Of a stretch of 64,000 nt of DNA, positions 5,684-14,268 are shown in pieces. The notes under the pieces were generated by a model, which saw only the letters and a list, made by a program, of their open reading frames with translations, was not told the DNA's origin and did not search any database. A program made the position numbers and the translations under genes. The DNA is taken from assembly GCF_900128955.1 (NCBI RefSeq), contig NZ_FQTY01000007.1, forward strand, positions 1 through 64,000, in the 5' to 3' direction. How positions within the stretch are numbered: the first letter of the stretch is position 1; each line of letters opens with the position of its first letter. This DNA is from Tissierella praeacuta DSM 18095. GTDB taxonomy: Bacteria > Bacillota > Clostridia > Tissierellales > Tissierellaceae.

Positions 5684-5712
5684 AGTATAACATTTATTAT
5701 ATAAAATGTCAA
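5684..5712 (-). promoter_or_regulatory. Strong leftward promoter of the structured RNA
   Basis: On the minus strand TTGACA (5712-5707) and TATACT (5689-5684) with a 17-base spacer. No coding frame follows; it drives the structured RNA at 5677-5584. Confidence 0.7.
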
Positions 5713-5777
5713 AACCTATAGTACACTATATTATATGCAATTATTGTATTATTATTACAAAATATTAAAATTAAATA

Positions 5778-5858
5778 TCCCCCATAGTGCTACCAACACT
5801 ATGGGGGACAAGCCGAGGTTAATGATATAACCCTAAGCTATACAATACTTTTCAGCTT
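5778..5858. repeat. Cluster of three hairpins upstream of the recombinase
   Basis: Three inverted repeats follow each other: TCCCCCATAGTG (5778-5789) with CACTATGGGGGA (5797-5808), GGTTA (5817-5821) with TAACC (5828-5832), and AAGCT (5835-5839) with AGCTT (5854-5858). The first is a very stable 12-bp stem that could end transcription in either direction, though neither side has a good T-run. An extended minus-strand -10 (TGGTATAAT, 5868-5860) just to the right might start another leftward RNA through the cluster. Could alternatively be recombinase-related sites. Function not established. Confidence 0.5.
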
Positions 5859-5899
5859 AATTATACCATTAATCACAAAAATACTAAAGAGGTGATTTT

Positions 5900-7504
5900 A
5901 TGGAAAGTGCAGTTATTTATGCTAGATATTCAAGTGATAATCAAAGAGAAGAATCTATTACAGCTCAAATAAGAGCAATAAAAGAATGGGCTAAAAGAGA
6001 GAAGTACAATATCATTGATATTTATAAAGATGAAGCTCAATCAGCTACAACTGATGATAGAAAAGATTTTTTGAGAATGATAGATGACAGTAAAGAAGGT
6101 CTGTTTAATGCAGTAATAGTACATAAGCTTGATAGATTCGCAAGAAATAGGTATGATAGTGCATTTTATAAAAGACAATTAAAGTTAAATGGAGTCAAGG
6201 TTATATCTATTTTAGAAAATCTTGATGATAGCCCAGAATCTATTATATTAGAATCTGTACTCGAAGGAATGGCAGAGTATTACAGTGCAAATCTTGCCAG
6301 AGAAGTTAAAAAAGGAATGAGAGAAACTGCTCTACAAGCAAAGCATACTGGAGGTAATCCTCCTCTAGGATATGATGTAGGTCAAGATAAAACCCTTATT
6401 ATAAATGAACATGAAGCAATAGCCGTAAAAATAATATATACAATGTATTCTAATGGTTATAGCTATGGAGATATAATAAATGAGTTAAATAGTAATGGAT
6501 TTAAGACTAAAGCAAATAAACCTTTTGGCAAAAATAGTCTATATGAAATATTAAGACAAGAAAAATATACAGGTACTTATGTATATAACCGTAGGGTAAA
6601 AGGACTCAATGGTAAATATAATAATCATAAAAAGAAACCTAATAACGAAATTATAAGAATTGAGAATGGATGCCCTCAAATTATAAAAAAAGAGGAGTGG
6701 TTAAAAGTGCAGGAAAGAATGAATGGTAATAAGAAAATTGGCGGACAAAATACAGCCAAAGTAGATTACCTCCTATCTGGAAAAATATTTTGTGGAAAAT
6801 GCGGTGCTGCCATGACTGGACATGGTACTTCTGATAGTTCTACCAAAACCAGATATTATTACTATGTCTGCAATAATAAAAAAAGAACTAAGCAATGCGA
6901 TCTTAAAGGAATTAGAAAAGATGATATTGAAGCCATGGTACTGGATCATCTTTGGAAATATGTATTTTGTGATGAAATGATAGAAAAATCTATAGATAAA
7001 ATATATGCTTATGCAAATAAGAAAAAAGAAGGTGTTCCTAATTTATTAAAATCATATCAGGATAAACTGTCAGAGATAAATAATTCCATAGATAAGGTAA
7101 TAGAATTATTAATGTCTGGGTATAAAAATGCTAGTTTAAAAGAAAGACTTGATGGATTAGAACAAGAGAAAAAAGAACTGGAAAATTTAATTATTAAAAC
7201 AGAATTAAAACTCAATAAAGTAGATTATACAAGAGAAGAAATATCTACTTTTATGTACGCCTTTAAAAATTTCAGATCTATGCCTGCTGCCCAACAAAAA
7301 AAGGTTATCAATATGTTTGTTTATAGAGTTGTCATCTATGAAGATAAGTATGATATGGAGATTTTCAATAATCCGATAGACAGTAACAAGAATAAGAAAT
7401 TTAGACAGCAACGTGGCACGGTTCACCCCGACCATCGACAAAAGGAATTAAACGAAAGTTTGATTCCTTTTTTATTTTTTGTTTTCATATTAATTCCACA
7501 ATAA
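5900..7504 (+). CDS. Large serine recombinase (integrase) of the element
   Basis: The 534-residue protein begins SAVIYARYSSDNQREESI: the catalytic serine of the resolvase domain is S11. The domain continues with KLDRFARNRYDSAFYKR and LARE, followed by the recombinase domain (GGNPPLGYDV to NNHKKKPNN, about 150-260), a zinc ribbon (FCGKCGAAM ... YVCNNKKRTKQC) and a long coiled coil (about 365-440), all in the standard order for large serine integrases. Such enzymes insert and excise prophages, ICEs and mobilizable elements. AAAGAGGTGA precedes the ATG. The last 25 or so residues (HPDHRQKELNESLIPFLFFV) run through a strong terminator at 7440-7471 and look unlike normal integrase C termini, suggesting that the frame crosses the element's attachment site. 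Confidence 0.92.
   Translation: MESAVIYARYSSDNQREESITAQIRAIKEWAKREKYNIIDIYKDEAQSATTDDRKDFLRMIDDSKEGLFNAVIVHKLDRFARNRYDSAFYKRQLKLNGVKVISILENLDDSPESIILESVLEGMAEYYSANLAREVKKGMRETALQAKHTGGNPPLGYDVGQDKTLIINEHEAIAVKIIYTMYSNGYSYGDIINELNSNGFKTKANKPFGKNSLYEILRQEKYTGTYVYNRRVKGLNGKYNNHKKKPNNEIIRIENGCPQIIKKEEWLKVQERMNGNKKIGGQNTAKVDYLLSGKIFCGKCGAAMTGHGTSDSSTKTRYYYYVCNNKKRTKQCDLKGIRKDDIEAMVLDHLWKYVFCDEMIEKSIDKIYAYANKKKEGVPNLLKSYQDKLSEINNSIDKVIELLMSGYKNASLKERLDGLEQEKKELENLIIKTELKLNKVDYTREEISTFMYAFKNFRSMPAAQQKKVINMFVYRVVIYEDKYDMEIFNNPIDSNKNKKFRQQRGTVHPDHRQKELNESLIPFLFFVFILIPQ
7440..7475 (+). terminator. Intrinsic terminator inside the end of the recombinase frame
   Basis: AAAAGGAATTAAAC (7440-7453) pairs with GTTTGATTCCTTTT (7458-7471) around GAAA, one T-G wobble, then a T-run. 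Its position within an open reading frame is unusual and marks the likely element-chromosome junction zone. Confidence 0.75.
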
Positions 7505-7660
7505 TATTATATAATTTCTTTAATCTTAATTGATTTTCAATTATCAGTGATTATAATTGTTAACTGATTGTAATATGTTTGTAACCAAATTGATATATTT
7601 AAACTATATAATGAAAGGGACAAGCAATATGGCTTACATAAAATATTAAGAGGTGAGATT

Positions 7661-10525
7661 ATGAGAAAAAGTTTTAAAAAGGTCTTTGTGTCTTTATTAG
7701 CTGCTACAACTGTTTTTACATCTACTGCACCAGTTTTAGCCAATAAAATTACTGTAAATATGCCCTATACTATATATCAAAATATTGAAAAAAATAATAT
7801 TTCTGCAGGCGTAGTCCATGAAAAGATAATGAAATTTACTACATCTGGATGGTGGAATATAAATGTTCTTAGGATTAATCTATTAAACCCCTATACAGAA
7901 TTAAAGGGTTTAGTAAATCCAAACGGTTTACCAAATAGGGATAAGGTTAGTTCTATGGTAGAAAAACATAATGCTGTTGCTGGAATAAATGGTGACTTTT
8001 TCAACTATAGCCCATTACCTTCAACTTTAGGTGCATTAATAGATAATGGTGAGTTATTGACTGACCGTAGAGATGATGCAACACCAGCACTTCCTGGTTT
8101 TTTTGTTGATTTTTTGAATAATGCTAAAATCGACTATTTTAAAAGGACAATGGAAGCTAACAATGTTACAACAGGCGGTAAAATAAATATAAATGCTGTA
8201 AATAACGTATCCACATATTTTGATGTGGTAACCCTTTTAAATAAACACTGGGGTTCTAAATCCATAGGAACTAGATTTCACAATGATTTAGTAGAAGTTG
8301 TTATAGATAATGATGTAGTAACAGATGTAAGAGTTGGTCAAGAAGCAGTAAGTATCCCTGAAAATGGTTATGTATTAATTGGAAGAGGACAAAAATCAGA
8401 AGAGCTTCTAAAGTTTTCTGTAGGGGATACTGTAGAGATTAATATATCCACCACCCCTGATATTAATAATATTAAATTTTCCATAGGTGGAGGAAGTTAT
8501 ATCTTAAAAAATGGAGAACTAAATAAGCCAGATATTTCTTCTCCAGGAAATCATCCTAGAACTGGAATCGGAATCAACAAAGACGGTACAGAAGTAATTT
8601 TAGTGACTATAGATGGCAGAGACTCTTCCTTTAAAGGAGTTAGCCAAGAAATGTTCGGTGCAATTCTTAGAGATCTAGGAGCATATAATGGATTAAATTT
8701 AGATGGCGGCGGATCAACTGCCATGGCTATAAAACCAATTGATGCACAAAAAGCAACTATAGTAAATAAGCCTTCTGAAGGCTCAGAAAGACTTGTTGTA
8801 AATGGAGTAGGAGTCTTTTCCAATGCTCCAGTAGAAGAACTCTCCTATATTAAGATAATAACAGATGATACAAATATGTTTATAAATACAACACGAAAGT
8901 TTTCAGTAAAAGGATATGATAAAAATCATAATCCTATAGCTATTGATGAGTCTCAACTTATATTTACTCATGAAGGTGTAGATGGAAATATATCTGGCAA
9001 TACATTCAAAGCTCTATCTCAAGGCAAAGCAAAGATTATTGCTAATTACGGTAATATAACTAACTCTATAGATATTAATGTACTAGGAAATGTAAAGGAT
9101 TTAACTAGTAATTTATCTAATTTCAATATAGACATAAATAGTGAAAAAACCTTACCTACATTCTATGGTAAAGATGAAAATGGATATCAAGCTAAAATAT
9201 ACCCAGAAGACATTGTCTTCACAACCATAAATAATATTGGTCATGTAGATAAAGGTATATTCTACAGTGGTGATACCTCTGTAGCAGGTGTGCTTACTGC
9301 TAAGCTAGATGAAGGTATAGAAAACATTTTGGTATCTGTAGGCAGTAATGGTAAGTTAATAGAAGGGTTTGAATCCATCTCCAATTTTAAATTTACTTCA
9401 CAACCTGAAACTGTTTTAGGTGAAATAAGCCTTAGCCAAGATGCAAAGGAAGGACAATCCTCCTTAGCATTAAAATATGATTTCTCCCAGGGAGAAAATA
9501 CTCGAGCGGCCTATCTAAATCTAATGAAAGATGGGAAAGATGGATTACCTATAGCAGGTCTACCAAAAAAATTAGGTCTATGGGTAAATGGAGATAATAG
9601 CGGCAGTTGGTTAAGAGGAGTTATCAAGGATAGTAAAGGTAATTCCCATACAATAGACTTTGCAAAAACAATTGACTGGACTGGATGGCAATTTGTAAAT
9701 ACCAATATTCCAACAAATGTTTCCTATCCTATTGTATTAGAAAAAATTTATCCTGTAGAAACAGATAGTTTAAAGAAACAATCTGGTGAATTATTGTTTG
9801 ATGGATTAACAGCTTTTTATCCTCCTACATTGAGTAATGTGGTACTACCTACTCCAAGCTCTTTGAAGGATAGTAAAAATATAAAATCCCCTATAAATAA
9901 AGATGGGTTCTCCTTTGCAGTTTTAGCAGAGCCAAAAGGATTAGATGCATTAGTAAAATATGATGCCAGCTCTAAAGTTAAAGCTAGAGTAAATAATCAT
10001 AAGATAGCTATTTCTCTAAATGGCATATCTAATGAATTTGCAAATGGTCTAAATAATTATTCAAGAATTGATGCCTCTGGAGCATATAAGAAAAATAAAC
10101 ACAAAGATGTTGTTTTTATAAATATAAATACCCAGAAAAATGGCATTAGAGAAACAAACGTAGCTCAATGGACTAATTTAAAAAATGATTTGAATGGAGC
10201 AACAGAAAATAATATTGTGCTTTTCTTCTCTACACCTATATTTGGTGCAAATGGATTTAAAGATACTTTAGAAGCTGAACTCCTTCATAAATATTTAGTG
10301 GAAGCTAGAGAAAAGGGCAAAAATATATTTGTTGTACATGGAGGTAACTCCAACACTTCAAATTTAAAAGATGGTATAAGGTATATTGAATTAAATACTA
10401 AAACATTAACTAAACCAGAAGATATCTATGATTTATCCATTATAGAATTTGTAGTAAATGGCTCAGATTTAACTTATACTATTTCTCCACTATTTGAAAA
10501 ACCAAATGTTAAAGTAGGTAAATAA
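7661..10525 (+). CDS. Secreted phosphodiester glycosidase (NAGPA-type) multidomain protein
   Basis: 954 residues with a clear signal peptide (KKVFVSLLAATTVFTSTAPV then LANK). Residues about 95-395 match the NAGPA/phosphodiester-glycosidase domain: AGINGDFFNYSP, GGGSYILKNGEL, RTGIGINKDGTEVILVTIDG and LNLDGGGSTAMAIK are its conserved blocks. A bacterial Ig-like region follows (about 400-480), then a beta-sandwich resembling a carbohydrate-binding module (about 560-730), then a C-terminal region (HKDVVFININTQKNG, NIFVVHGGN) resembling a metallophosphoesterase fold without an obvious metal site. The family acts on cell-wall or exopolysaccharide phosphodiesters outside the cell. GAGGTGAG precedes the ATG. 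It is the first core-chromosome gene right of the element, monocistronic, convergent with the flagellar rod operon. Confidence 0.85.
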   Translation: MRKSFKKVFVSLLAATTVFTSTAPVLANKITVNMPYTIYQNIEKNNISAGVVHEKIMKFTTSGWWNINVLRINLLNPYTELKGLVNPNGLPNRDKVSSMVEKHNAVAGINGDFFNYSPLPSTLGALIDNGELLTDRRDDATPALPGFFVDFLNNAKIDYFKRTMEANNVTTGGKININAVNNVSTYFDVVTLLNKHWGSKSIGTRFHNDLVEVVIDNDVVTDVRVGQEAVSIPENGYVLIGRGQKSEELLKFSVGDTVEINISTTPDINNIKFSIGGGSYILKNGELNKPDISSPGNHPRTGIGINKDGTEVILVTIDGRDSSFKGVSQEMFGAILRDLGAYNGLNLDGGGSTAMAIKPIDAQKATIVNKPSEGSERLVVNGVGVFSNAPVEELSYIKIITDDTNMFINTTRKFSVKGYDKNHNPIAIDESQLIFTHEGVDGNISGNTFKALSQGKAKIIANYGNITNSIDINVLGNVKDLTSNLSNFNIDINSEKTLPTFYGKDENGYQAKIYPEDIVFTTINNIGHVDKGIFYSGDTSVAGVLTAKLDEGIENILVSVGSNGKLIEGFESISNFKFTSQPETVLGEISLSQDAKEGQSSLALKYDFSQGENTRAAYLNLMKDGKDGLPIAGLPKKLGLWVNGDNSGSWLRGVIKDSKGNSHTIDFAKTIDWTGWQFVNTNIPTNVSYPIVLEKIYPVETDSLKKQSGELLFDGLTAFYPPTLSNVVLPTPSSLKDSKNIKSPINKDGFSFAVLAEPKGLDALVKYDASSKVKARVNNHKIAISLNGISNEFANGLNNYSRIDASGAYKKNKHKDVVFININTQKNGIRETNVAQWTNLKNDLNGATENNIVLFFSTPIFGANGFKDTLEAELLHKYLVEAREKGKNIFVVHGGNSNTSNLKDGIRYIELNTKTLTKPEDIYDLSIIEFVVNGSDLTYTISPLFEKPNVKVGK

Positions 10526-10529
10526 AAGT

Positions 10530-10559
10530 TAAAGACTTAGGCATATGCCTAAGTCTTTA
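10530..10559. terminator. Bidirectional terminator
   Basis: Perfect palindrome TAAAGACTTAGGCAT / ATGCCTAAGTCTTTA between two convergent genes, each of whose transcripts would meet a short T-rich tail. Confidence 0.75.
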
Positions 10560-10563
10560 ATTC

Positions 10564-10896
10564 TTATAGTTTTACATAGTTATTTTTAAATTGGTTATAA
10601 AGTATTTTTGCTAAACCTAGACTATTATCTCCTTTTGTCATTTCCTTCGATAATTCTTCTAACTGCATTTCTTCAAATATACGGGTTCCTTGAGACTTTT
10701 CCACTAAACCGTCCTCATCTGGGATAGTCTTTTTCATCTCTTTCAACATCATATAGAGAAATACACTTTCAAACTCACGACAAGTTTCCATTAGTTTCTT
10801 ATTGTCTTCCGTTTCTTTTAAATTCTCCATCTTTTTTTGAATTAATGTTGGCTCTTTATCTATATTTATAATATTATTAATTGGTGATATTTCCAC
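10564..10896 (-). CDS. Rod-binding protein, FlgJ N-terminal type
   Basis: 110 residues. From about residue 38 the sequence CREFESVFLYMMLKEMKKTI and GTRIFEEMQLEELSKEM match the FlgJ rod-binding domain, and the end (GLAKILYNQFKN) fits too. The muramidase domain of proteobacterial FlgJ is absent, as usual in Firmicutes. It helps assemble the flagellar rod through the cell wall. GTG start with GAGGTGAG five bases upstream, 12 bases after the flgG-type gene; last gene of the mbl-flhO-flhP cluster. Confidence 0.85.
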   Translation of the reverse strand: MEISPINNIINIDKEPTLIQKKMENLKETEDNKKLMETCREFESVFLYMMLKEMKKTIPDEDGLVEKSQGTRIFEEMQLEELSKEMTKGDNSLGLAKILYNQFKNNYVKL

Positions 10897-10908
10897 TTAA
10901 CTCACCTC

Positions 10909-11703
10909 TTATCTCTTCAAATTATTTGCCATCTGTAGCATTTCATCTGAAGTAGTTATGGTCTTTGAATTGATTTCATAAGCCCTTTGTGCCGTAATCA
11001 TCTTTACCATTTCATCAACTACTTGAACATTTGAAGCTTCTAAATATCCTTGTACCACTCTAGTATTCATTTCCTCTGCTTCTAATGGTGTTTCCTCACC
11101 TGAAGCAGCTGTTCCTCTATATAGATTTTGTCCTTCTGATTGAAGTCCTTCTGGGTTCATAAAGTTTACCAGTTTCAGTCTGCCAATTTCTACAGTTTCA
11201 TCATCTTCATCTTTTCCATAAATATATCCTAACTCATCAACGGTAATATCCTTAACTCCATCTTCTATTGTAATTAAATCATCATCTTCACTAAGTACAA
11301 AATATCCATCTGAAGTAACTAAGGTAGCTTCATCTCCATCTATACTTAATTTGAAACTTCCATCTCTAGTATATCTTATATCTCCATTTGGTAATTCTAC
11401 TGCAAAAAAACCTTCTCCATTTATGGCAAAATCAAAAGCCCCTTGAGTTTCAATAAAACTACTTGTCCTAAAATCTCTCTTAGTAGCTATTGGCATGACA
11501 CCATGACCTACTTCTAAATTAACTGGTCTTCCTTGATCATCATTTATATTGGCTCTTTTTATATTTGCATAGAATAAATCTTTAAACTCTGCCCTTTGAA
11601 CCTTATAGCTAGTAGTATTTACATTGGCTAAGTTATTAGATATAGTGTCTATATTAAATTGCTGTGCTTTCATTCCTGTTGCTGCAGTCCATAACGATCT
11701 CAT
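10909..11703 (-). CDS. flhP: Flagellar basal-body rod protein FlgG (FlhP)
   Basis: 264 residues. The N terminus MRSLWTAATGMKAQQFNIDT ISNNLANVNT is the rod/hook signature; the centre has NGEGFFAVELPNG and YTRDGSFKLSIDG, and the end (VQGYLEASNVQVVDEMVKMI, AQRAYEINSK) is the FlgG C-terminal helix. FlgG forms the distal rod of the flagellum. It lies 10 bases after a paralogous gene and just before the rod-binding gene. The pair corresponds to flhO-flhP downstream of mbl in B. subtilis. Acidic stretches (DEDDETVEIG) are an expansion of this copy. Confidence 0.92.
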   Translation of the reverse strand: MRSLWTAATGMKAQQFNIDTISNNLANVNTTSYKVQRAEFKDLFYANIKRANINDDQGRPVNLEVGHGVMPIATKRDFRTSSFIETQGAFDFAINGEGFFAVELPNGDIRYTRDGSFKLSIDGDEATLVTSDGYFVLSEDDDLITIEDGVKDITVDELGYIYGKDEDDETVEIGRLKLVNFMNPEGLQSEGQNLYRGTAASGEETPLEAEEMNTRVVQGYLEASNVQVVDEMVKMITAQRAYEINSKTITTSDEMLQMANNLKR

Positions 11704-11713
11704 CTTCTACCTC

Positions 11714-12754
11714 CTATACTCTTCCTATTTCATTAGCTGCCTTTTCTAGCATTTCATCTTGCATCCTAACTACCTTTTGATTTGCCTCAAATTCCCTTAG
11801 TAAGTTTATCATCTCAACCATACCAGATATAGGGTTCATATTTGAACTCTCTAAATATCCTTGTAATACCTCTCCATTAAACTGTGCTTCCTCAGCATTA
11901 ACATTTTCTGCCATATAGAAAAGATTATCTCCTCTTTTTCTAAGGAATTCCTTATTATTGATATTTACTATATCTAAGGTATCGACTAAAGCTCCATCTA
12001 CAAGAACTTGTCCACTAGCTAAAACATCTACATCTCTACCATTTAATGGAATCTGACCATTTCGCCCCAATACCCTTCTTCCGTCTAAATCTGTTAAATA
12101 TCCTTCTGTTATGGCAAATAAACCATTTCTAGTATAAAGAGTTTCTCCATTCTCTCCTTGAAGTTTAAAGAAACCACTGCCTTTTATACCAAAATCTAGC
12201 TTGCCACCAGTATCCATAAGACCTCCATTTGTAAAATCTGTAACTAACTTTTGAAATCTGACTCCACCACTCATTGTCCCTATAACATAGGAAGGAGGAG
12301 TATAAACTATACCTTGTAGAAGGGCTTCCATATCCCCGCCCTGCTGTATCCTATTTCCATTATTATCAATAATATAGTTTTCATAATCAGTTTTATGCTG
12401 GTCTTCTAAATTCTTATAAGATGTTTTCAAATAACCTTCATTATCTACTACAAATTTTATTTCTTTAACATAAGACTTCCCTCTAGGTGTATTTACAACA
12501 AAATACCCTTCTTCAGTTCGTGCACTATGTATCTCTCCATTATTTTCATAAGTAATATTATTTTCTCTAGGTATATTTCTCAACTCAGGAGTTCTACTAG
12601 TTCTAGCCAATAGTTTCTCTGGAAAAGACTCTGTCAATGATATATCCTTTTTAAAGCCTGAAGTATTTATATTTGCTAAATTATTTGAAAGAACATCTAA
12701 CTTTTTTTGATTAGCCACTAAAGAAGTAGCACCAATATATAGACCCCTATTCAT
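11714..12754 (-). CDS. flhO: Flagellar hook-basal body protein, FlhO-type
   Basis: 346 residues. MNRGLYIGATSLVANQKKLD then VLSNNLANINTSGFKKD is the N-terminal rod motif; the middle has GIKGSGFFKLQGENG and YTRNGLFAI, and the end VLQGYLESSNMNPISGMVEM and REFEANQKVVRMQDEML the C-terminal one. It is longer than FlgG because of an insert at about 60-170. Paralog of the next gene; together they build the proximal/distal rod. Start 60 bases after the mbl stop, so part of the same transcript. Confidence 0.88.
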   Translation of the reverse strand: MNRGLYIGATSLVANQKKLDVLSNNLANINTSGFKKDISLTESFPEKLLARTSRTPELRNIPRENNITYENNGEIHSARTEEGYFVVNTPRGKSYVKEIKFVVDNEGYLKTSYKNLEDQHKTDYENYIIDNNGNRIQQGGDMEALLQGIVYTPPSYVIGTMSGGVRFQKLVTDFTNGGLMDTGGKLDFGIKGSGFFKLQGENGETLYTRNGLFAITEGYLTDLDGRRVLGRNGQIPLNGRDVDVLASGQVLVDGALVDTLDIVNINNKEFLRKRGDNLFYMAENVNAEEAQFNGEVLQGYLESSNMNPISGMVEMINLLREFEANQKVVRMQDEMLEKAANEIGRV

Positions 12755-12813
12755 CTTTTATCACATCCTAAATATCAATATCTCATATACTATCGGCTAA
12801 TTTTATTAAAACT

Positions 12814-13842
12814 TTAGCCCCTATATTTTTTTGCAGTATTATCTTCTACTATATTATTATCAAGATATTTTACCCATGATAAAGCTTTACCAGTTCCCCT
12901 AGCAACACAAGAAATTGGCTCATTAGCTATACTTACAGGAATTCCTGTTTTTTCTGTAAGCAGCTTGTCCATGCCATATAGTAAAGCTCCTCCACCAGTC
13001 ATCAATATTCCCTTATTGCTAATATCAGCAGCTAACTCTGGTGGAGTTCTTTCAAGAACTATATGAACCGTATCTATGATTTCCTGTATTGGCTCCTTTA
13101 AAGCTTCAAGCATATCATTAGAGGATATATTTACAGTTATAGGTAAACCTGTAAGTAAATTTCTTCCCCTTACTTCATTAAATTCCTCATTTTCCCTTTT
13201 ATATGCCGAACCAATGCTAAGCTTTAATTCCTCAGCAGATCTTTCTCCAATCATCATATTATATTTTTTCTTAATATATCGAGATATAGCCTCATCACAT
13301 TCATCTCCTGCTATCTTTATAGAACGGCTAACTACTATGCCTCCTAATGAAATAACAGCCACATCTGTAGTTCCTCCCCCAATATCTACTATCATATTGC
13401 CATTTGGCTCAGTAATGTCTATTCCTGCTCCAATAGCAGCAGCTATAGGTTCTTCAATTACATATGTCTTTATTGCTCCAGCTTGATTGCTTGCATCTAT
13501 AACCGCTCTTTTTTCCACTTCAGTTATACCACTTGGTACGCATACTATTACCCTAGGTTTAAGTAAGTATTTTCCTACTGCTTTCTTTATAAAATATTTT
13601 AACATCCTTTCTGTTATATCATAATCAGATATTACACCATCCTTCATAGGTCTAATAGCTATAATATTCCCAGGGGTTCTACCTAACATCTTCCTTGCTT
13701 CCTCGCCAACAGCCAAAAATCTATTAGTGTTCTGGTCAATTGCCACAACAGATGGCTCTTTTAAAACTATTCCTTTTCCCTTAACATATACTAAAACACT
13801 TGCCGTACCCAAATCTATACCTATATCAGTTCTGAATCCCAA
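12814..13842 (-). CDS. mbl: MreB-like cell-shape protein Mbl
   Basis: I start at the TTG at 13842 because GGGGGGA lies seven bases upstream, giving MGFRTDIGIDLGTASVLVYV. The actin-family phosphate-1 loop (DIGIDLGTASV), phosphate-2 (MIVDIGGGTTDVAVISLGG) and adenosine motif (ILMTGGGALLYGM) are all present; length 342 is normal. MreB proteins polymerise under the membrane and direct elongation peptidoglycan synthesis. Being directly downstream of spoIIID and upstream of flhO is the B. subtilis mbl arrangement, so I call it Mbl rather than MreB; the mreC/mreD partners are not here. Confidence 0.92.
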   Translation of the reverse strand: MGFRTDIGIDLGTASVLVYVKGKGIVLKEPSVVAIDQNTNRFLAVGEEARKMLGRTPGNIIAIRPMKDGVISDYDITERMLKYFIKKAVGKYLLKPRVIVCVPSGITEVEKRAVIDASNQAGAIKTYVIEEPIAAAIGAGIDITEPNGNMIVDIGGGTTDVAVISLGGIVVSRSIKIAGDECDEAISRYIKKKYNMMIGERSAEELKLSIGSAYKRENEEFNEVRGRNLLTGLPITVNISSNDMLEALKEPIQEIIDTVHIVLERTPPELAADISNKGILMTGGGALLYGMDKLLTEKTGIPVSIANEPISCVARGTGKALSWVKYLDNNIVEDNTAKKYRG

Positions 13843-13942
13843 GTCAATTCCCCCCAATTATACTTATCATATATAGTATTCTACATAAGTTTCAAAATTC
13901 CTTCTTTTTTTGTAAATTTCTTCAAAATTTTACAAAATTTAA

Positions 13943-13967
13943 AAAGTCCCTATTATGGGACCTTTTA
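13943..13967 (-). terminator. Terminator at the end of spoIIID
   Basis: AAGTCCC and GGGACCTT pair around TATTAT, with T-runs on both sides of the stem; the stem abuts the spoIIID stop codon (13965-13967). It likely separates spoIIID from mbl transcription in part. Confidence 0.6.
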
Positions 13968-14219
13968 CTCATTAGATGCACTATACTTTAGTTTAGTTGC
14001 TCTACCGCCTCTTATATGCCTTTCTGCCTTGTTAAGGTCTAAAAGTTCTTTTACCATATGGGCTAAATTTGGATTTATCTTTGGCAATCTCTCTGTTAAA
14101 TCTTTATGAATCGTTGATTTACTGCACCCAAAAACTTTAGCTGTATCTCGAACAGTACTTTTATTCGCAATTATGTATTTTGCAACTTCTATTGTTCGTT
14201 CTTCTATATAATCTTTCAC
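13965..14219 (-). CDS. spoIIID: Sporulation transcription regulator SpoIIID
   Basis: 84 residues: MKDYIEERTIEVAKYIIANK, STVRDTAKVFGCSKSTIHKD (HTH) and LTERLPKINPNLAHMVKELL match SpoIIID along its length; the basic tail (ERHIRGGRATKLK) is its second DNA-contact region. SpoIIID switches gene expression in the mother cell between sigma-E and sigma-K. AGGTGAAAG precedes the ATG. Position between the spoIIQ-like gene and mbl is the conserved order. Confidence 0.95.
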   Translation of the reverse strand: MKDYIEERTIEVAKYIIANKSTVRDTAKVFGCSKSTIHKDLTERLPKINPNLAHMVKELLDLNKAERHIRGGRATKLKYSASNE

Positions 14220-14268
14220 CTAATCAACCCCCTGACTTTTTGGGTATTCACTAAATACTTATGCTTTT

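Noticed and set aside
13076-13486. Open frame antisense to mbl
   Set aside because: Mirror of a strongly conserved gene; no ribosome binding site and serine/isoleucine-rich shadow composition. The same applies to many frames opposite atpA, thlA, murA, rho and sua5.
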